Program-made: the position numbers and the translations under genes
NCBI RefSeq assembly: GCF_900156525.1
Contig: NZ_FTPS01000001.1
Coordinates: 496,001-560,000, forward strand
DNA: 64,000 bases
Origin: Pontibaca methylaminivorans
GTDB lineage: Bacteria; Pseudomonadota; Alphaproteobacteria; Rhodobacterales; Rhodobacteraceae
Direction of reading: 5' to 3'
Notes under the pieces: generated by a model
What the model saw: only the letters and a program-made list of their open reading frames with translations
Database searches by the model: none
Told to the model about the DNA's origin: nothing
Part shown: one piece after another, positions 46,893-56,766 of the stretch
Position numbering within the stretch: the stretch's first letter is position 1
How the letters are laid out: each line of letters opens with the position of its first letter

Positions 46893-48527
46893 ATGAGATA
46901 CGGACAAGAGATCGTCTTCTCGGCGCTGCTGGGCATTCTTGTTCTGCTCGGCGCGGCCTTTGCGGTCGACAAGGCGTTCGAGCAGCAGATGTGGATCGCC
47001 TTCATCGCGATCGGGCTTTTCACCATCGGACTGCTGCGCAACACGAGCTTCCTGCCGGCGGCACCGGTGGACCAGTCGTCCTACATGGACGGCCCGATCC
47101 GTTACGGGGTGCTGGCCACCGTGTTCTGGGGCGTCGTCGGTTTCCTCGTCGGCGTGATCATCGCCGCGCAACTGGCCTTTCCGGACCTGAACCTCGAACC
47201 CTGGTTCAACTTCGGCCGGATGCGGCCGCTGCATACATCGGGAGTGGTCTTCGCCTTCGGCGGCAACATCCTGATCGCGACGTCGTTCTACGTGGTGCAG
47301 CGCACCTGCCGGGCGCGGCTCTGGGGCGGCAACCTCGCGTGGTTCGTGTTCTGGGGCTATCAGCTGTTCATCGTGCTCGCGGCCTCCGGCTATCTTCTGG
47401 GCGTCACGCAGAGCCGCGAATATGCCGAGCCGGAATGGTATGTGGATCTCTGGCTGACCATCGTCTGGGTCGTCTACCTGATGGTGTTCATGGGCACCGT
47501 GTTCCGCCGGAAGGAGCCGCATATCTATGTGGCCAACTGGTTCTACATGTCCTTCATCATCACCATCGCCATGCTGCATATCGTCAACAACCTGGCGATC
47601 CCGGTGTCGATCGTGGGCTCGAAGAGCTATTCGGCCTTCTCGGGCGTGCAGGACGCGGTGACGCAGTGGTGGTACGGCCATAACGCGGTGGCCTTCTTCC
47701 TGACCATCCCGTTCCTGGCGATGATGTATTACTTCGTCCCCAAGCAGGTGAACCGGCCGGTCTATTCCTACCGGCTGTCCATCGTGCACTTCTGGTCGAT
47801 CATCTTCCTGTATATCTGGGCCGGGCCGCACCACCTGCATTACACGGCGGTGCCGGACTGGGCGCAGACGCTGGGCATGGTGTTCTCGATCATGCTGTGG
47901 ATGCCGTCCTGGGGGGGCATGATCAACGGGCTGATGACGCTTTCGGGCGCCTGGGACAAGATCCGCACCGACCCGATCGTGCGCCTGATGGTCACCGCGA
48001 TCGCCTTCTACGGCATGGCGACCTTCGAGGGGCCGATGCTGTCGATCAAGGCGGTGAACTCGCTGTCGCACTACACCGACTGGACCATCGCCCATGTCCA
48101 TGCCGGCGCGCTTGGCTGGAACGGGATGATCTCCTTTGCGGCGGTCTATTTCCTGGTGCCCAAGCTCTGGGGGCAGCCGCGCCTTTATTCGATCCGCATG
48201 GTCAACTGGCACTTCTGGCTGGCGACGCTCGGCATCGTCATCTACGCCTCGGCCATGTGGGTGTCCGGCATCATGCAGGGGCTGATGTGGCGCGAATATG
48301 ACGATCAGGGCTTTCTGGTCTATTCCTTCGTCGAAACGGTCGCCGCCATGCACCCCTATTACGTGATGCGCGTCCTGGGCGGGCTGCTCTATCTCGCCGG
48401 CGGCGTGGTGATGGTCTGGAACGTCTGGCAGACCATCAAGGGCCGGACCCGCAACGAATCCCCCATGGGCGGTGGCGAACGGCCTTCCGCCCCGACCAGC
48501 ACGCCCGCGGCGACCCCCGCCGAGTAA
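46893..48527 (+). CDS. ccoN: cbb3-type cytochrome c oxidase subunit I
   Basis: 544-residue catalytic subunit of the high-affinity cbb3 oxidase, with about twelve transmembrane helices. Haem and copper ligands are seen in [26 protein letters not shown] (His for CuB), [14 protein letters not shown] (the His-His pair) and [12 protein letters not shown] near residue 400. The C-terminal 30 residues are a Pro/Ser/Thr-rich tail. The ATG at 46893 gives an N-terminus [14 protein letters not shown] going straight into helix I; the frame extending to 46785 is upstream untranslated sequence. Confidence 0.97.
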   Translation: MRYGQEIVFSALLGILVLLGAAFAVDKAFEQQMWIAFIAIGLFTIGLLRNTSFLPAAPVDQSSYMDGPIRYGVLATVFWGVVGFLVGVIIAAQLAFPDLNLEPWFNFGRMRPLHTSGVVFAFGGNILIATSFYVVQRTCRARLWGGNLAWFVFWGYQLFIVLAASGYLLGVTQSREYAEPEWYVDLWLTIVWVVYLMVFMGTVFRRKEPHIYVANWFYMSFIITIAMLHIVNNLAIPVSIVGSKSYSAFSGVQDAVTQWWYGHNAVAFFLTIPFLAMMYYFVPKQVNRPVYSYRLSIVHFWSIIFLYIWAGPHHLHYTAVPDWAQTLGMVFSIMLWMPSWGGMINGLMTLSGAWDKIRTDPIVRLMVTAIAFYGMATFEGPMLSIKAVNSLSHYTDWTIAHVHAGALGWNGMISFAAVYFLVPKLWGQPRLYSIRMVNWHFWLATLGIVIYASAMWVSGIMQGLMWREYDDQGFLVYSFVETVAAMHPYYVMRVLGGLLYLAGGVVMVWNVWQTIKGRTRNESPMGGGERPSAPTSTPAATPAE

Positions 48528-48546
48528 CGAGCAAGGAGCACGATCC

Positions 48547-49278
48547 ATGTCCATTCTGAACCGACACTCCAAGCTCGAACGCCATGCGACGGCTCTGCTG
48601 GTCGGGGCGCTCGCCGTGGTGACCATCGGCGGCATCGTCGAGATCGCACCGCTGTTCTACCTGCAGAACACAATCGAAAAGGTCGACGGCATGCGCCCAT
48701 ATACGCCGCTCGAACTGGCGGGGCGGAACGTCTATGTGCGCGAGGGCTGCTATACCTGCCACAGCCAGATGATCCGCCCCTTCCGCGACGAGGTGGAGCG
48801 TTACGGCCACTACAGCCTGGCGGCGGAATCGATGTATGACCATTCGTTCCAGTGGGGATCGAAGCGCACCGGGCCGGATCTGGCGCGCGTCGGCCAGCGC
48901 TATTCCAACGAATGGCATGTCGAGCACCTGATCGAGCCGCGCGCCGTGGTGCCGGAATCGGTGATGCCCTCGTATGCCTTCCTGATGGAGCGGCCGCTGA
49001 ACCCGAGCGACATCACCGCGCATCTGACCGCCAATATCAGGGTGGGCGTGCCCTATACCGAAGAGATGGTCGCCAATGCCGCCGCCGACATGCGCGCCCA
49101 GGCCTCGCCCGACGCCGATACCAGCGGACTGGAAGAGCGCTATCCCAACGTCAACTACGGCGATTTCGACGGCCAGCCCGGCCGCCTGACCGAAATGGAC
49201 GCGCTGGTGGCCTATCTGCAGATGCTCGGCACGCTGGTCGATTTCTCGACCTACGACGAATCCACCGGTTATCGCTGA
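48547..49278 (+). CDS. ccoO: cbb3-type cytochrome c oxidase subunit II (monohaem)
   Basis: 243-residue membrane-anchored cytochrome c, one N-terminal transmembrane helix (about residues 14-36) and a single haem motif CYTCH (in [15 protein letters not shown]), with the distal methionine ligand probably in VMPSYAFL. It is 19 bases after ccoN. GAGCAAGGAGC provides the ribosome site. Confidence 0.97.
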   Translation: MSILNRHSKLERHATALLVGALAVVTIGGIVEIAPLFYLQNTIEKVDGMRPYTPLELAGRNVYVREGCYTCHSQMIRPFRDEVERYGHYSLAAESMYDHSFQWGSKRTGPDLARVGQRYSNEWHVEHLIEPRAVVPESVMPSYAFLMERPLNPSDITAHLTANIRVGVPYTEEMVANAAADMRAQASPDADTSGLEERYPNVNYGDFDGQPGRLTEMDALVAYLQMLGTLVDFSTYDESTGYR

Positions 49279-49290
49279 GGAGGGAACGGC

Positions 49291-49446
49291 ATGGAAACCT
49301 ATACCGCCATGCGGCACTTTGCAGATGTGTGGGGTCTGGTGGGCATGACCCTCTTCTTTGTCGGCGCCATCATCTACTCCTTCCGCCCTGGAAGCCGGGA
49401 GCTTTCCGATGATGCGGCCCGCATCCCCTTCAAGGACGAAGACTGA
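49291..49446 (+). CDS. ccoQ: cbb3-type cytochrome c oxidase subunit CcoQ
   Basis: 51-residue small membrane protein: METYTAMRHFADVWG, one transmembrane helix (about residues 13-31) and a charged C-terminus ending in PFKDED. It stabilises the interaction of CcoP with the CcoNO core in related species. A strong GAGGAGG precedes the ATG, which is 12 bases after ccoO; ccoP begins one base after its stop codon. Confidence 0.93.
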   Translation: METYTAMRHFADVWGLVGMTLFFVGAIIYSFRPGSRELSDDAARIPFKDED

Positions 49447-49447
49447 C

Positions 49448-50317
49448 ATGAGCGACAAGCAGATCGACGATGTAACCGGGGTTTCCACCACCGGACATGA
49501 ATGGGACGGCATCAAGGAACTCGACAACCCGATGCCGCGCTGGTGGCTGTGGGTATTCTACGCCACCGTCGTCTGGGCCGTCGGCTATGCCGTTGCCTAT
49601 CCGGCATGGCCGCTGATCAACTCGGCCACTTCGGGGCTGCTCGGCTATTCGAGCCGCGCCGAGATGCGCGCGCAACTGGATGCGATCGAGGCCGAGAAGT
49701 CCGGCTATCTCGCCACCATCGCCGACAGCAGCATGGACGAGATCTTGGCCGACGACGCGCTTTACACATTCGCGGTGTCGGCGGGTGCGGCGGCGTTCCG
49801 GGTCAACTGCGTGCAGTGCCACGGAACCGGTGCGCAGGGCTCTGCGGGTTATCCGAACCTCAATGACGACGTCTGGATCTGGGGCGGAACCGCCGAGGAC
49901 ATCCGCCAGACCATCGCCCATGGCGTCCGTTTCGAACAGGACGACGACACGCGGTTCTCGGAAATGCCGGCCTTCGGGGACATGCTGGACACGAGCGAAA
50001 TCAACCAGGTGGCAACTTTTGTTGCATCGCTTTCGGGCGAGCAGGGCGACGCGGATGCCGAGGACATGGCGGCAGGGGCCGAGGTCTATGCCGACAACTG
50101 TTCCGTCTGCCATGGCGAGACCGGCGAAGGCGACCGCAATGTCGGAGCCCCAGCGCTCAACCACGCGATCTGGCTTTACGGCTCTTCGGTGGAGGACATC
50201 GCCCGTCAGGTGCGCAACCCGCGTCACGGCGTGATGCCGGCCTGGCAGGCGCGGCTCGGCGATGCCACGGTCAAGGAACTGGCCGCCTATGTCCATTCGC
50301 TCGGCGGCGGCGAATAG
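49448..50317 (+). CDS. ccoP: cbb3-type cytochrome c oxidase subunit III (dihaem)
   Basis: 289-residue dihaem cytochrome c with an N-terminal domain EWDGIKELDNPMPRWW, a transmembrane helix (about residues 32-54), and haem motifs CVQCH (in RVNCVQCHGTG) and CSVCH (in DNCSVCHGETG) on the periplasmic side. Methionine ligands are likely in EMPAFGD and GVMPAWQ. Last structural gene of the oxidase. Confidence 0.97.
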   Translation: MSDKQIDDVTGVSTTGHEWDGIKELDNPMPRWWLWVFYATVVWAVGYAVAYPAWPLINSATSGLLGYSSRAEMRAQLDAIEAEKSGYLATIADSSMDEILADDALYTFAVSAGAAAFRVNCVQCHGTGAQGSAGYPNLNDDVWIWGGTAEDIRQTIAHGVRFEQDDDTRFSEMPAFGDMLDTSEINQVATFVASLSGEQGDADAEDMAAGAEVYADNCSVCHGETGEGDRNVGAPALNHAIWLYGSSVEDIARQVRNPRHGVMPAWQARLGDATVKELAAYVHSLGGGE

Positions 50318-50388
50318 GCGGCAGGCCAGCACAAGACCGGAGCCCAGACAGGGACAATCCGGCGCCGCATCAAGAGGGACGACACTAT

Positions 50389-50420
50389 CGCGGGGCCTGA
50401 TCGGGGTCATGCGCCCCGCG
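50389..50420 (+). terminator. 8-bp hairpin between ccoP and ccoG
   Basis: CGCGGGGC (50389-50396) and GCCCCGCG (50413-50420) enclose a 16-base loop. It lies in the 164-base gap and could reduce read-through from ccoNOQP into ccoGHI. The loop sequence CTGATCGGGGTCAT also matches 7 of 10 positions of an FNR box, so the site could be regulatory instead. Confidence 0.45.
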
Positions 50421-50481
50421 ACCTCTTTGGATGAAATATGTGCCGGCATGGCCCCCAAGGCCCCGGCAGGAGGAAGACGAC

Positions 50482-52044
50482 ATGTCCGACGCGTCGGAAA
50501 TCGAAACCTTTGACGCCGAAGCGGTTAACTCCGCCACGAACCGCACCCCCCTCTATGCCGCCCGCAGGAAGATCTTTCCCCGGAGGGTGAAAGGCCAGTT
50601 CCGCCGCTTCAAGTGGATCGTGATGCTGATCACCCTCGGCATCTATTATATCACCCCGTGGCTGCGCTGGGATCGCGGCCCCCATGCGCCCGATCAGGCG
50701 GTGCTGATCGACCTTGCGAACCGGCGCTTCTATTTCTTCTTCATCGAGATCTGGCCGCAGGAATTCTATTTCATCGCCGGCCTGCTCATCATGGCCGGCT
50801 TCGGGCTGTTCCTGCTGACGTCCTCGGTGGGACGCGCCTGGTGCGGTTACACCTGCCCGCAAACGGTCTGGGTCGACCTGTTCCTGGTCGTGGAACGCGC
50901 GGTCGAGGGCGACCGCAACGCCCGCATGAAGCTGGACGCGGGCCCCTGGTCGGCCAACAAGCTGTTCAAGCGGGTGATCAAGCACGGCACCTGGCTGCTG
51001 ATCGCCATATCGACCGGCGGCGCCTGGATCTTCTATTTTGCCGATGCACCGACACTTTTCGTCGATTTCTTTACCGGCTACGCCTCGCCCGTGGCCTATA
51101 TCACGGTCGCGATCCTGACCGCGACGACCTATGTTTTCGGCGGGCTGATGCGCGAACAGGTCTGCACCTACATGTGCCCGTGGCCGCGCATCCAGGCCGC
51201 AATGCTGGACGAAAACTCGCTGACCGTCACCTATAACGACTGGCGCGGGGAGCCGCGCACGCGTGGGTCCAAGAAGGCCGCCGCCGCCGGGCAGGTGGTC
51301 GGGGATTGCGTCGACTGCAACGCCTGCGTAGCGGTCTGCCCGATGGGCATCGACATCCGCGACGGCCAGCAGCTCGAATGCATCACCTGTGCGCTCTGTA
51401 TCGACGCCTGCGACGACGTGATGGACCGGCTTGGCCGGCCGCGCGGGCTGATCTCCTATGCGACGCTCGCCGAATACCAGTCGAACATGGACCTCGCGAC
51501 CGAGGGCGGCAGCCAGCCGATCGACCCGCGCCGCGTGCATGACGCAACCGGCGGGATCCTCGACAAGGTGCAGCGCTTCCGCCTGCGCAAGCTGCTGCGG
51601 CCCCGCACCATGGCCTATTTCGGCGCCTGGTCGCTGGTCGGCGTCGGGCTCCTGTTCGCGCTGACGACGCGCGACCGGCTGCAGGTGAACGTGCTGGCCG
51701 ACCGCAACCCGCAATACGTGGTGCTGTCGGACGGGTCGATCCGCAACGGCTACACGGTCAAGCTTCTGAACATGATCCCGGAGCCGCGCACCTTTGTGGT
51801 GTCGCTCGACGGGCTGCCCGAAGGGGAGATGAGCATCTCGGGTTTTGATGCCCCGGTCAGCGGCTCCTACGACGTGGAGGTCGAACCGGACCGCCTGCGC
51901 ACGCTGCGGGTCTTTGTGCGCCAGCCGTCCGAGGCCGTCGCCGGGCCAAGCCAGTCCTTCACCTTTACCGTGACGGATCGGGACGGAAGCGAAAGCGACA
52001 CCTACAACGCAACCTTCGATGCACCAGCAGGAGCGGGAAAATGA
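50482..52044 (+). CDS. ccoG: cytochrome c oxidase accessory protein CcoG (RdxA-like)
   Basis: 520-residue membrane iron-sulphur protein, thought to reduce copper during cbb3 assembly. It has about five transmembrane segments, the membrane-side CGYTCPQTVWVD and CTYMCPWPR motifs, and two 4Fe-4S motifs CVDCNACVAVCP (about 276-287) and CITCALCIDACD (about 300-311), then an Ig-like FixG C-terminal domain. AGGAGG precedes the ATG. The stop overlaps ccoH by four bases. Confidence 0.96.
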   Translation: MSDASEIETFDAEAVNSATNRTPLYAARRKIFPRRVKGQFRRFKWIVMLITLGIYYITPWLRWDRGPHAPDQAVLIDLANRRFYFFFIEIWPQEFYFIAGLLIMAGFGLFLLTSSVGRAWCGYTCPQTVWVDLFLVVERAVEGDRNARMKLDAGPWSANKLFKRVIKHGTWLLIAISTGGAWIFYFADAPTLFVDFFTGYASPVAYITVAILTATTYVFGGLMREQVCTYMCPWPRIQAAMLDENSLTVTYNDWRGEPRTRGSKKAAAAGQVVGDCVDCNACVAVCPMGIDIRDGQQLECITCALCIDACDDVMDRLGRPRGLISYATLAEYQSNMDLATEGGSQPIDPRRVHDATGGILDKVQRFRLRKLLRPRTMAYFGAWSLVGVGLLFALTTRDRLQVNVLADRNPQYVVLSDGSIRNGYTVKLLNMIPEPRTFVVSLDGLPEGEMSISGFDAPVSGSYDVEVEPDRLRTLRVFVRQPSEAVAGPSQSFTFTVTDRDGSESDTYNATFDAPAGAGK

Positions 52045-52544
52045 GCACGACGAAACGCAAGGGCGAATTCACCGGCCGGCACATGCTGGCAATCATGGTG
52101 GTGTTCTTCGGCGTCGTGATCGCCGTGAACCTGACCATGGCCTTCATGGCCCGCAAAAGCTGGACCGGCACCGTTGTGGACAACACCTATGTCGCCAGCC
52201 AGGAGTTCAACACCCGCGTCGCCGAGGGCCGCGCCCAGGCCGCGCTCGGCTGGGACTCCGATCTGGCGATCAGGGATGGTGTCCTGACCTACCACCTGAC
52301 CGATGCCGCGGGCGAGGCGGTCATCACCCCGGCCGACACGGCAACCGCCAGCTTCCGTCACGCCGCCTACGAGGCCGACGACCGGAGCGCGGTGCTGGTG
52401 CGCCAGCCCGACGGGACATTCTCGGCCCCGGTCGACCTGCCCGATGGCCAGTGGATCGTCGAGATCACGACCGAGGTCCGGGGCCTTGACCATCCCTATC
52501 GCGACGCGCAGCGCATCGTCATGGCCGACGGGGTGATGAAATGA
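52041..52544 (+). CDS. ccoH: FixH/CcoH family cbb3 assembly protein
   Basis: 167-residue protein with a short cytoplasmic basic N-terminus, one transmembrane helix (about residues 14-36) and a periplasmic beta-rich domain, as in FixH. It overlaps ccoG (ATGA) and ccoI (ATGA) by four bases each. Needed for stability of cbb3 in related species; mechanism unclear. Confidence 0.93.
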   Translation: MSTTKRKGEFTGRHMLAIMVVFFGVVIAVNLTMAFMARKSWTGTVVDNTYVASQEFNTRVAEGRAQAALGWDSDLAIRDGVLTYHLTDAAGEAVITPADTATASFRHAAYEADDRSAVLVRQPDGTFSAPVDLPDGQWIVEITTEVRGLDHPYRDAQRIVMADGVMK

Positions 52545-54784
52545 CCTGCTGTGCCTCGGGCGTGGAGCATTTCGCAAAGGGCGCGGGGGCGGGCCCCTCC
52601 GCCGAGGAACTGCACCACGCGGCGCGCAAGCTTGGCGACGGCACCGTCCAGCTTGAACTTTCGGTGCCCGACATCCATTGCGGCGGCTGCATCCGGTCGG
52701 TCGAACAGGGGCTTGGCCGGCTCGACGATGTGGTGAGCGCGCGGGTGAACCTTTCCACCAGGCGGGTCTCGATCCGCTATCGCGAGGACAGCCGTCCGCC
52801 GCTGGTCAAGACGCTGACCGATCTCGGCTATCCGCCGCATCTGTTCGACGATTCGGCGCTGACCCGGGACCGCACCCTGCGCGACCTGCTGATCGCGGTC
52901 GCGGCGTCGGGGTTCGCGACAGCCAATATCATGCTGCTTTCGGTGTCGGTCTGGTCCGGGGCGGACGGGGCGACGCGCGATCTGTTCCACTGGATCTCGG
53001 CCCTGATCGCCCTGCCCGCGCTGGTTCTGGGCGGGCGCATCTTCTATCGCTCGGCCTGGCGGGCGCTGCGTCATGGCAACATGAACATGGATGTGCCGAT
53101 CGCGATCGGCGTCACGCTGGCCTATGCCATGAGCCTTTACGAGACCGTCCACAGCGGCGAACACGCCTATTTCGACGCCTCGGTGTCGCTGCTGTTCTTC
53201 CTGCTGATCGGGCGCACGCTCGACCACATGATGCGCGACCGGGCGCGATCGGCGGTGCTTGGCCTCGCGCGGCTCGCACCGCGCGGGGCCGTGGTGCTCG
53301 GGGCGGACGGCAGCCGCGAATATCGCCCGGTCTCCGAGATCCGTGTCGGAGAGCGGCTGATGATCGCGGTGGGCGAACGCATCCCCGTCGATGCGCGGGT
53401 GGTCAGCGGCGGCTCGGACCTCGACTGTTCGCTGGTCAATGGCGAAAGCGAGCCGCAGCCGGTCGCGGCGGGCTCCGACGTGCGGGCCGGCACGCTGAAC
53501 CTGACCGGGCCGCTCGTGCTCGAGGCGACGGCGGCGGCCGAGGATTCCTTCCTTGCCGAAATGATGCGGATGATGGAGGCGGCCGAGGGCGGGCGCTCGC
53601 GCTATCGCCGCATCGCCGACCGCGTGTCGTCGCTTTATGCGCCGGTCGTGCATCTGACGGCGCTGTTCACCTTCATCGGCTGGGTGATCATCGGCGGCGA
53701 CTGGCGCCAGGCCATGACCATCGGCATCGCGGTTCTCATCATCACCTGCCCCTGCGCGCTCGGCCTTGCGGTGCCCATCGTGCAGGTGGTGGCGGCGCGG
53801 CGCCTGTTCGAGCGCGGCGTGATGGTGCGCGACGGCTCGGCCACGGAACGGCTGACCGGAATCGACACGGTGATCTTCGACAAGACCGGCACGCTGACGC
53901 TCGGACGTCCGCGGCTGGTCGATGCCGCCCGCATCGCCCCCGAGGCGCTCGATATGGCGGCGGCGCTCGGCGCGCATTCGCGGCACCCGTTCTCGCAGAC
54001 CATCGCCGCCGCCGGGCGCAATGCCACGCCGGTCGCCTTCGACGAGGTGGCCGAGGTTCCCGGCGCCGGGGTCGAGGGGCGGATCGGGGCCACCGTCTGG
54101 CGGCTCGGCCGCGCCGGCTGGGCGAGCCATGAGGGCAGCGAGACCGGCACCATCCTGACCCGCGACGGCACCGAGGTCGCGCGCTTCACCTTCGAGGACG
54201 TGCTGCGCTCCGGCGCCGCGCAGACGGTGGCGGCGCTCAGGCGCGCGGGGCTGAGGGTCGTGATGCTGTCCGGCGATACCGAAGCCGCCTGCCGTGCCGT
54301 GGCCGACGAGATCGGTATCGACGATTATGCCCCGGGCCTGCTGCCGGCGGACAAGCTTGCGCGGATCGAGGCGCTGACCGCCAAGGGCCACCAGGTGCTG
54401 ATGGTCGGTGACGGGCTGAACGACGCGCCGGCGCTTGGTGCCGCGCATGTGTCGATCGCACCGGCGACGGCCGCCGACATCGGGCGCAACATCGCCGATC
54501 TCGTGTTCCTGCGCGAAAGCCTCGACGCGGTGCCGCTGGCGATTGATGTCTCGCACCGCGCCGGGCGGCTGATCCGGCAGAACATCGGCCTTGCGCTGAT
54601 CTATAACGTGATCGCCGTGCCGATCGCGATTCTCGGCCATGTGACGCCGCTCGTGGCCGCGATCGCCATGTCGGGCTCTTCGATCCTTGTGATCTCGAAC
54701 GCGCTGCGGCTTGGATGGAAGGGGCGGCGCACGCCGCGCGATCGCATGGCCGAAGCGCCCGCGCAGGTGGTGCAGGCCGGGTGA
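52541..54784 (+). CDS. ccoI: copper-translocating P-type ATPase CcoI (FixI)
   Basis: 747-residue P1B-type ATPase delivering copper for the CuB centre of cbb3. It has an N-terminal Cys-Cys pair (residues 3-4), a heavy-metal-associated domain with C47 and C50 (HCGGC), eight membrane helices, the transport motif CPC at 403-405, the phosphorylation site DKTGT (Asp447), and the GDGLNDAPAL hinge. This CPC/DKTG arrangement with FixI-like sequence identifies CcoI rather than a copper-efflux CopA. No ccoS gene follows. Confidence 0.95.
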   Translation: MTCCASGVEHFAKGAGAGPSAEELHHAARKLGDGTVQLELSVPDIHCGGCIRSVEQGLGRLDDVVSARVNLSTRRVSIRYREDSRPPLVKTLTDLGYPPHLFDDSALTRDRTLRDLLIAVAASGFATANIMLLSVSVWSGADGATRDLFHWISALIALPALVLGGRIFYRSAWRALRHGNMNMDVPIAIGVTLAYAMSLYETVHSGEHAYFDASVSLLFFLLIGRTLDHMMRDRARSAVLGLARLAPRGAVVLGADGSREYRPVSEIRVGERLMIAVGERIPVDARVVSGGSDLDCSLVNGESEPQPVAAGSDVRAGTLNLTGPLVLEATAAAEDSFLAEMMRMMEAAEGGRSRYRRIADRVSSLYAPVVHLTALFTFIGWVIIGGDWRQAMTIGIAVLIITCPCALGLAVPIVQVVAARRLFERGVMVRDGSATERLTGIDTVIFDKTGTLTLGRPRLVDAARIAPEALDMAAALGAHSRHPFSQTIAAAGRNATPVAFDEVAEVPGAGVEGRIGATVWRLGRAGWASHEGSETGTILTRDGTEVARFTFEDVLRSGAAQTVAALRRAGLRVVMLSGDTEAACRAVADEIGIDDYAPGLLPADKLARIEALTAKGHQVLMVGDGLNDAPALGAAHVSIAPATAADIGRNIADLVFLRESLDAVPLAIDVSHRAGRLIRQNIGLALIYNVIAVPIAILGHVTPLVAAIAMSGSSILVISNALRLGWKGRRTPRDRMAEAPAQVVQAG

Positions 54785-54930
54785 CTGCGCGCCCTGCCCC
54801 GCGCGACGCATTCGCCCGCCGTTCGCGCGCAAATCCTGTAGCGCGGCCGGGGGCGGCGCTGTAACATCGGCAGTTCGTGACACGCGGGACCACCCGAATG
54901 GCCGGTCCCATTCAATATCAGGAGCGAAAA

Positions 54931-55812
54931 TTGCGCCGACGTGATCTGATTCTTGCCGCCGGTGCCGCGGGCGGGCTGGCCGTATTTCCGGGCCAGGCAT
55001 TCGCCGCGCCCGAGAGCGGCACAAGCGGCCTGCGCATCGTGCAATCCGGCCACAGCCTGACCGACGGCATCCTTGAGCCGCTTGCCGGCATGATCCGGCT
55101 TGGCGGCATCCGCGGCGGCACGCTGGTCAAATCCACCATTCCCGGCAGCCCGATGGAGTGGCGCTGGAACAATGCCCCGGGCGGGGACGAGCCGGACATC
55201 CGCGACCCCGACGTGATGGCCGGGTTCGACGTTCTGGTGATCACCGAGCGGGTCTCGCTCGCGAATACGGCCGGTTATCACGACAGCAGCGGCATGGCGC
55301 TGCGCTGGGCCGAACATGCCTGGCGCTACGGGAACAGCGGCAAGGGCGCACGCAGCATCCTTTATGCCACCTGGGTCTCCGTGACCTCGGGGCCCGACTC
55401 CGACAACCCGCACAACGACCCCGAGGCGCATCTCACCTTCCGGGAACGGCTGCCGCTGGAAATGGCCGGCTGGGAGGAGATCCGCGCTTACGTGAACCAG
55501 AACCGCCCGGACGACATGCCGGAGATGGAGATGATCCCCGGTCCGCTGATCATGGCCGCTGCCGATGACGACATCCGGGCCGGAAAGGCGCCGGGCCTAT
55601 CCGATCTGACAGAGCTTTTCGCCGACGACATCCATCTGAACGAACGCGGGAACTACATGATCGCGCTGGCCCATTATGCGGTGATCTTCGGGCGCGATCC
55701 GCGCGGCCTGCCGGCGAATATCCCGCCCCGCAGCGGCCCCGGCAAGGAACAGGCCGCCTGGATGCAGGATCTGGTCTGGCGCGTGCTGCGCGATTATCGC
55801 GGCGGGGCCTGA
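54931..55812 (+). CDS. Tat-exported SGNH/GDSL-type hydrolase
   Basis: 293-residue protein starting at a TTG (54931) preceded by AGGAG at 6 bases. The N-terminus MRRRDLILAAGAAGGLAVF is a twin-arginine-type signal with cleavage likely after AFA. Block I GHSLTDGILEPL (about residues 40-51) has the serine of the SGNH family, and the C-terminal DDIHLNERGNYMIAL (about 233-247) has the Asp and His of block V. Esterase or deacetylase activity is plausible, substrate unknown. An in-frame ATG at 54898 is an alternative start but would hide the twin arginines 15 residues in. It stands downstream of ccoI where ccoS is normally found. Confidence 0.78.
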   Translation: MRRRDLILAAGAAGGLAVFPGQAFAAPESGTSGLRIVQSGHSLTDGILEPLAGMIRLGGIRGGTLVKSTIPGSPMEWRWNNAPGGDEPDIRDPDVMAGFDVLVITERVSLANTAGYHDSSGMALRWAEHAWRYGNSGKGARSILYATWVSVTSGPDSDNPHNDPEAHLTFRERLPLEMAGWEEIRAYVNQNRPDDMPEMEMIPGPLIMAAADDDIRAGKAPGLSDLTELFADDIHLNERGNYMIALAHYAVIFGRDPRGLPANIPPRSGPGKEQAAWMQDLVWRVLRDYRGGA

Positions 55813-55845
55813 CAGCGCCGCAGCGTCCGGCCCGGCGACGCCGCA

Positions 55846-56682
55846 TCAGAAGCGCATGAGCACCATGCCGGAGAGGATCATCACCGCCGCCAGCACCTTG
55901 GGAAGGTCCATACGGTCGCGGAACACGAGCCAGCCGATCAGGAGCGCGAACAGGATCGAGCTTTCCCGCAGCGCCGCGACCAGCGCGATTGGCGCCTGCG
56001 TCATGGCCCAGATCGCGATCACATAGGCCCCGTAGGACGCCGCCGCCGCCACCGTGCCGCGCAGCCATTCGCGCCCGTCCTGCGGCAGCAGCTCGCGCCC
56101 GCCCATGAATAGGCTGATCGGCAGAAAGAACACCGCGTTCAGCACGAACAGCCACGAGGTGTAAAGCACCGCATCGCCGGCCGCGCGCGCCCCGAGCCCA
56201 TCAACCAGCGAATAGCCCGCCGTCATCATGGCCGAGCCCAGCGCCAGCGGCACGAGGCGGCGGTTTTCATCGTTGCGGAATGCCCCCTGCGCCATTACCG
56301 CGACGCCGAGCCCGAGCACGATGATGCCAAGATATTCAAGCGGCGCGATCCGGTCGACCAGCGCAAGGACGCTGACAAGGGTCACGACCATCGGCGCCGC
56401 TCCCCGGGCAATGGGATAGACGCGGCTCAGATCGCCCTTTTCATAGGCAAGGGCGAGGAACAGCATGTATGAGGTATGGAAAAGCCCCGATCCCACCAGC
56501 CAGTACCAGACATGGGTTTCGGGCCACGGGCGGGTCATCACGAGAACCGCGCCGAAGATGCCCTGCAAAAGCACGAGCGTCAGCGCCCCGCCGGTCTTGG
56601 AGCGCCCGCTCTTGATCAGCGCGTTCCACGCCGCATGAAGAAATGCCGCGAAGACCACCGCAGCAAAGACGGACACCGGCAT
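55846..56682 (-). CDS. EamA/DMT-family transporter
   Basis: 278-residue membrane protein with about ten transmembrane helices in two halves of the drug/metabolite transporter superfamily. The first half contains FAAFLHAAWNALIKSG (about residues 11-26) and PIARGAAPMVVTLVSVLAL; the second ALRESSILFALLIGWLVFRD. Substrate unknown. The ATG at 56682 is preceded by TTG in frame. Convergent with the SGNH hydrolase, 33 bases apart, and downstream of ileS on the same strand. Confidence 0.87.
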   Translation of the reverse strand: MPVSVFAAVVFAAFLHAAWNALIKSGRSKTGGALTLVLLQGIFGAVLVMTRPWPETHVWYWLVGSGLFHTSYMLFLALAYEKGDLSRVYPIARGAAPMVVTLVSVLALVDRIAPLEYLGIIVLGLGVAVMAQGAFRNDENRRLVPLALGSAMMTAGYSLVDGLGARAAGDAVLYTSWLFVLNAVFFLPISLFMGGRELLPQDGREWLRGTVAAAASYGAYVIAIWAMTQAPIALVAALRESSILFALLIGWLVFRDRMDLPKVLAAVMILSGMVLMRF

Positions 56683-56766
56683 CAAACAGACTCCGCGGCC
56701 CCTTTCGGGAACCAGATGGGAAAGATCGGGTCCGGCGGATGGGCCGGGCCCGGTTCAAGTGGCCGC

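Noticed and set aside
52496-55024. 842-codon open frame opposite ccoI
   Set aside because: Antisense to the P-type ATPase with complete motifs; Arg/His-rich without domain.
55715-55735. GAATATCCCGCCCCG in the SGNH hydrolase gene, resembling a reverse copy of the repeat
   Set aside because: Only a partial match within coding sequence; the purine end is missing.
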